Assembly (NCBI GenBank): GCA_002083365.1
Contig: LVWS01000045.1
Coordinates: forward strand, 62,001-126,000
Reading direction: 5' to 3'
Length of the DNA: 64,000 nt
Source: Nitrospira sp. SG-bin1
GTDB lineage: Bacteria > Nitrospirota > Nitrospiria > Nitrospirales > Nitrospiraceae
Below the pieces are notes generated by a model. It saw only the letters and a list, made by a program, of their open reading frames with translations. It made no database searches and was not told where the DNA came from. This document shows positions 61,007 through 64,000 of this stretch, piece after piece. The position numbers and the translations under genes are program-made. Position 1 is the stretch's first letter, and every line of letters begins with the position of its first letter.

Positions 61007-62410
61007 CTAAGCGGCGGAATGAGTGAGCGGCAGCACGACCGTAAAGGTTGATCCCTGGCCGAGATCGCTTTTGACTTCTACCCGACCCTCGTGCAAATCC
61101 GCGATCCAGGCACAGATGGCGAGACCGAGGCCCGTCCCCTTCTTCGTGTGAGCGCGGGCGACATCCGTGCGGAAGAACCGCTGGAAAATCTTCTTATGAT
61201 CGGCCTGGGCGATGCCGATCCCATGGTCCGTGACCGACAACCTGGCCTCTCGACCGTCGTTCAACAGCGAGATCTCGACCTTGCCGCCAGGATACGAATA
61301 CTTCATTGCATTCTCGACGAGATTGAGCAACAGCTCGCGAAGTCGCAAGTCGTCGCCCTGAACGACCACGGGCATCACCGTTCCCAGCACGACCTCGATA
61401 TTGCGGTCCTGCCCGAGCAGCGTGGCCTGGCGATGAATATCTTCAACCAAGGACTCCATCGCCACGGGCAACGACTCCATTTTGACCTCTCCCATATCGG
61501 CACGGGAGAGGAACAACAACTCGTCGACGATTCGGGTCATTCGATCAATTTCCTCCAAATTGCTCTCGAGCACCGACTTATAATCTTCGAGAGCACGAGG
61601 TCGCCGCAGAACCAAGTCCGTTTCGCCCTTCATCACCGTGAGAGGGGTCCGCAACTCATGCGACGCATCGCTGGTGAATTGACGGATTTGGCGGAACGAG
61701 ACATCCAGTCGGCCGATCATGTTGTTGAAGGTGGCGGCCAGTCGGCCGATTTCGTCGTGAGCCGCCGGCATGGTGAGGCGTTGGCTGAGATCTCCCGCGG
61801 CAATGCGCTGTGCCGCAAGCGTAATCTTATCGACGGGACGTAACGCTCGTCCCGCCAAGAACCATCCCCCCGCCAGAGAGACGGCCAAGGCGATCGGGAT
61901 GGCCACCAGGAGTAGAATCAGGAATCGGTGGAGCGTCTCTCCGACCGACTCCATCGACGTGCCCACTTGCACGATGTACAGGAGATTCCCCCGATACATG
62001 ATGGGCACGGAAATCAGCCGCAACGGAGGCTCATTGGGATACTTGGCCGACTCGAACGTGCTCTGGCCGGCGAAGGCGGTTTCTAGAGCCGTGCGACTGA
62101 GTGGAACCTCGTGTTGCCTGATATTGGGGGATCGGATCGTGATCGTCCCCGAGGGGCTGAAGATCTGGAAGAATTTATCGATTCTGGCGAGCTCGGGAAA
62201 CTGTGAAATCAGCTCTTCTTCGTCGATCAACGGAAGAAATCCTCGGGCTTCAAGCGATCGCACGGCGGTCGTCGCCGTTTCTTCCAGCGATTCATCGACC
62301 GTGTCGCGGAGGTTTCTCGCCGTAATGGCATACAGAATCACGGAGAAAACGATCAAGACCACGGCGAGAGCGGTCCCGTACCAGAGGGTCAGCCGAACAC
62401 GTAGCGGCAT
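61007..62410 (-). CDS. Membrane sensor histidine kinase (EnvZ/heavy-metal-sensor type)
   Basis: 467 residues. Membrane helix 1 (about 7-30), a periplasmic domain of about 130 residues, membrane helix 2 (about 165-187), HAMP ('RALRPVDKITLAAQRIAAGDLSQRL'), HisKA with 'SDASHELRTPLTVMKG', then HATPase with N-box 'LVENAMKYS' and 'DHGIGIAQADHKKIFQRFFR'. Architecture and layout resemble CusS/QseC-type kinases. The partner regulator lies just upstream on the same strand. Confidence 0.93.
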   Translation of the reverse strand: MPLRVRLTLWYGTALAVVLIVFSVILYAITARNLRDTVDESLEETATTAVRSLEARGFLPLIDEEELISQFPELARIDKFFQIFSPSGTITIRSPNIRQHEVPLSRTALETAFAGQSTFESAKYPNEPPLRLISVPIMYRGNLLYIVQVGTSMESVGETLHRFLILLLVAIPIALAVSLAGGWFLAGRALRPVDKITLAAQRIAAGDLSQRLTMPAAHDEIGRLAATFNNMIGRLDVSFRQIRQFTSDASHELRTPLTVMKGETDLVLRRPRALEDYKSVLESNLEEIDRMTRIVDELLFLSRADMGEVKMESLPVAMESLVEDIHRQATLLGQDRNIEVVLGTVMPVVVQGDDLRLRELLLNLVENAMKYSYPGGKVEISLLNDGREARLSVTDHGIGIAQADHKKIFQRFFRTDVARAHTKKGTGLGLAICAWIADLHEGRVEVKSDLGQGSTFTVVLPLTHSAA

Positions 62411-62518
62411 AGGTCAGTTCCTGGTCACCGTGACGAAATGATACCGCTGTAGAGCCTTGTCGTCGGTTTGGCCCATCTAAAGTCGCTGCACGAACGCGAG
62501 AGAGGTTTCGGCATCGTG

Positions 62519-63190
62519 CTAGTCGGCTTTCAGCATATACCCGCTACCGCGAATGGTATGGATCAATTTCTTGGTTCGCCCTCGATCGATTTTATTTCTG
62601 AGGTAATTGACGTAGACATCGATGACGTTCGTGAACGTGTCGAAGTCTTGATTCCACACGTGTTCGGAAATCATGGGCCTGGTGAGCACCCGGCCTGTAT
62701 GGCGCATCAGATATTCGAGCAAGGCGTACTCTTTTAACGTCAGATCGATACGTTGCCCGCCGCGGGTCACATCGCGGGTCGCCGGGTTCAGAATGAGATC
62801 GTCCACCTGAAGGATCCCCGGGCTTTCGGATGCCCCACGGCGCAATAGGGCTCGCACGCGCGCCAAGAGTTCATCGATGGCGAATGGCTTGGTCAGGTAG
62901 TCATCGGCGCCGGCATCCAGTCCTTTGACCCGCTGATCGATCTGGGATTGGGCCGAAAGGATCAGCACCGGTGTGTGGATTCGTTCCCGGCGAATGTTCT
63001 TCAGAACATCGAGACCGGACATGGAGGGCAACATCACGTCGACGACCAGGAGGTCGTAGTTGGTGCCCCGAACCATGTCCAACCCTTTGGCACCGTCCTC
63101 ACAGAGATCGACGGCATAACTTTCTTCTTCAAGCGCCCGCTTGATAAAGCAGCCGACTTTGGTTTCATCTTCGATGACGAGGACCCGCAT
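62519..63190 (-). CDS. OmpR/PhoB-family response regulator
   Basis: 223 residues. The receiver has 'VIEDETKVGCFIKRAL', the phospho-acceptor Asp in 'LLVVDVMLPSMSG' and 'DYLTKPFAIDELLARV'. The winged-helix domain has 'TLKEYALLEYLMRHTGRVLTR' and 'VDVYVNYLRNKIDRG'. It pairs with the kinase 108 bases downstream. Targets are unknown; the neighbouring degP is a reasonable but unproven candidate. Confidence 0.95.
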   Translation of the reverse strand: MRVLVIEDETKVGCFIKRALEEESYAVDLCEDGAKGLDMVRGTNYDLLVVDVMLPSMSGLDVLKNIRRERIHTPVLILSAQSQIDQRVKGLDAGADDYLTKPFAIDELLARVRALLRRGASESPGILQVDDLILNPATRDVTRGGQRIDLTLKEYALLEYLMRHTGRVLTRPMISEHVWNQDFDTFTNVIDVYVNYLRNKIDRGRTKKLIHTIRGSGYMLKAD

Positions 63191-63288
63191 ACAAACTCCG
63201 ACGGTGTTGATCAGCCGCGTGATTATACCAGACCGTTGACTGTGAATCTTGGAGCTAGGAGAGAATCCCGATGCCCACGAAGCCGAGG

Positions 63289-63942
63289 CTAGGTCGAATC
63301 GCCGGGGAAGGTCTGTTCCAGGGAAGTAATCATGGGCTTGCCGTCGCGGATATGAAAGACCAGCGTTTCTTCGCCTTCCGTCTTGAATTCCCGATTGGCC
63401 TGTCGCAGCGTCTCTGTGGACTTGAAGGACACTTTCGCGCTCCGCTCATCCGAGGCCAACGAGACGGACGTAGTCGTACGAGTGAAGTCATTGGCACTGG
63501 GAAAGGAGAAACTCATGCCGAGGGTTTTCCGATACTCTTCTCGCGTCAGGACGGCCATCTGTTGTTGCGGGCCCTGTTTCAGATGAATGGTGATGGTCGC
63601 GTCATGAGCAATGTGGCGCAGGACGCCGTCGACATCCTTTCGCCGGACAGCTTCGTCGAGCGCGCCTAGGAGGTGATCAATCCCTTCGCGAGTCAGCCGG
63701 ACATCGCTTGGTAAGGACTTGGGCAGCGGCTCCGTGCGGACGACGTGAGACTGACCGGGCGGTAAATGGGGGACCAGAAACCTCGGAATCAGGCTTTGGT
63801 TCTTGAACATTCCGTATCCCGTGTATCCGATGACCCCTGTGACGCCGAGAACAAACGCGGCGATGAGAACCGTGACCCCCGAAAAATGCCGCGGCGGTCC
63901 CTTCTCCGTCCCTTCCTCTGGACTCTGTTTCATGGCGACCAT
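63289..63942 (-). CDS. Membrane-anchored NTF2-like/SnoaL-like hypothetical protein
   Basis: 217 residues. A short cytoplasmic start and one membrane helix ('GVTVLIAAFVLGVTGVIGYTGYG') precede a periplasmic domain. Its pattern ('LLGALDEAVRRKDVDGVLRHIAHDATITIHL' then 'EEYRKTLGMSF') is typical of cone-shaped NTF2-like folds, and it ends in beta strands ('EGEETLVFHIRDGKPMITSLEQTF'). Function unknown. It precedes the two-component pair on the same strand with about 98 bases between, and may be in the same transcript. Confidence 0.65.
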   Translation of the reverse strand: MVAMKQSPEEGTEKGPPRHFSGVTVLIAAFVLGVTGVIGYTGYGMFKNQSLIPRFLVPHLPPGQSHVVRTEPLPKSLPSDVRLTREGIDHLLGALDEAVRRKDVDGVLRHIAHDATITIHLKQGPQQQMAVLTREEYRKTLGMSFSFPSANDFTRTTTSVSLASDERSAKVSFKSTETLRQANREFKTEGEETLVFHIRDGKPMITSLEQTFPGDST

Positions 63943-64000
63943 AGGTCAGCTCTCCCCATTCGGGCCCGGTTATGAGTTAACAATAGCGTGAATTACGTAA

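Overview
The window looks like chromosome from a Nitrospira-type bacterium (phylum Nitrospirota). The main reason is an NADH dehydrogenase-like (complex I) operon with two tandem nuoM genes, an arrangement known as '2M' complex I and familiar from Nitrospira. GC-rich codon use, multi-PAS kinases and outer-membrane/periplasmic proteins (OmpA-like, DegP, lipoproteins) fit a Gram-negative member of that group. This assignment is inference; no rRNA or lineage marker is present.

Layout. 1-539: start of a CHASE3 sensor protein that runs off the window. 660-14485, minus strand: nuoA-B-C-D-G-I-J-K-L-M-M'-N, with nuoE, nuoF and nuoH absent. 14486-19425: an OmpA-family protein, a PriA homologue without recognisable ATPase motifs, and a membrane protein. 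19493-27048: two sensor kinase/response regulator pairs, one built on a 1424-residue kinase with eight PAS domains and a GAF domain. 27304-37795: tRNA-Leu(GAG), a HAD phosphatase, QueE, PepA, NagZ, an amino-acid permease, a class I glutamine amidotransferase-like hydrolase, an M24 peptidase and a long TatA-like protein. 38041-43400: two tandem PilZ-like proteins, the tig-clpP-clpX operon, tRNA-Leu(UAG), tRNA-Ser(GGA) and the small SRP RNA. 43482-48647: dnaX-ybaB-recR, a DksA-type protein, two lipoproteins and tRNA-Val(CAC). 48764-54747: trmFO-xerC-hslV-hslU-argB and an M28 peptidase. 54755-56249: a short accessory patch with an ORF6N gene broken by a stop codon and a methyltransferase-like gene. 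56277-63942: gamma-carbonic anhydrase-like protein, rimO, purU, degP, an OmpR-type two-component pair and a membrane-anchored NTF2-like protein.

How it fits together. Complex I translocates ions and exchanges electrons with quinone; an extra antiporter-like subunit would be expected to change the ion/electron ratio. Proteostasis is heavily represented (trigger factor, ClpXP, HslUV, DegP, PepA, M24 and M28 peptidases). The replication/repair genes are dnaX, recR, priA and xerC.

Most of the window is ordinary housekeeping DNA. The points most worth a second look are: (a) the second NuoM, in which the channel lysine of the family is isoleucine and a 27-residue insertion is present; (b) the missing nuoE/F/H genes; (c) the PriA homologue lacking Walker A and the DEEH box; (d) the ORF6N gene whose stop codon lies in the loop of a perfect 12-bp palindrome; (e) the TatA-like protein with a second copy of its amphipathic helix. 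I found no CRISPR array, insertion sequence, integrase-bounded island or replication origin.
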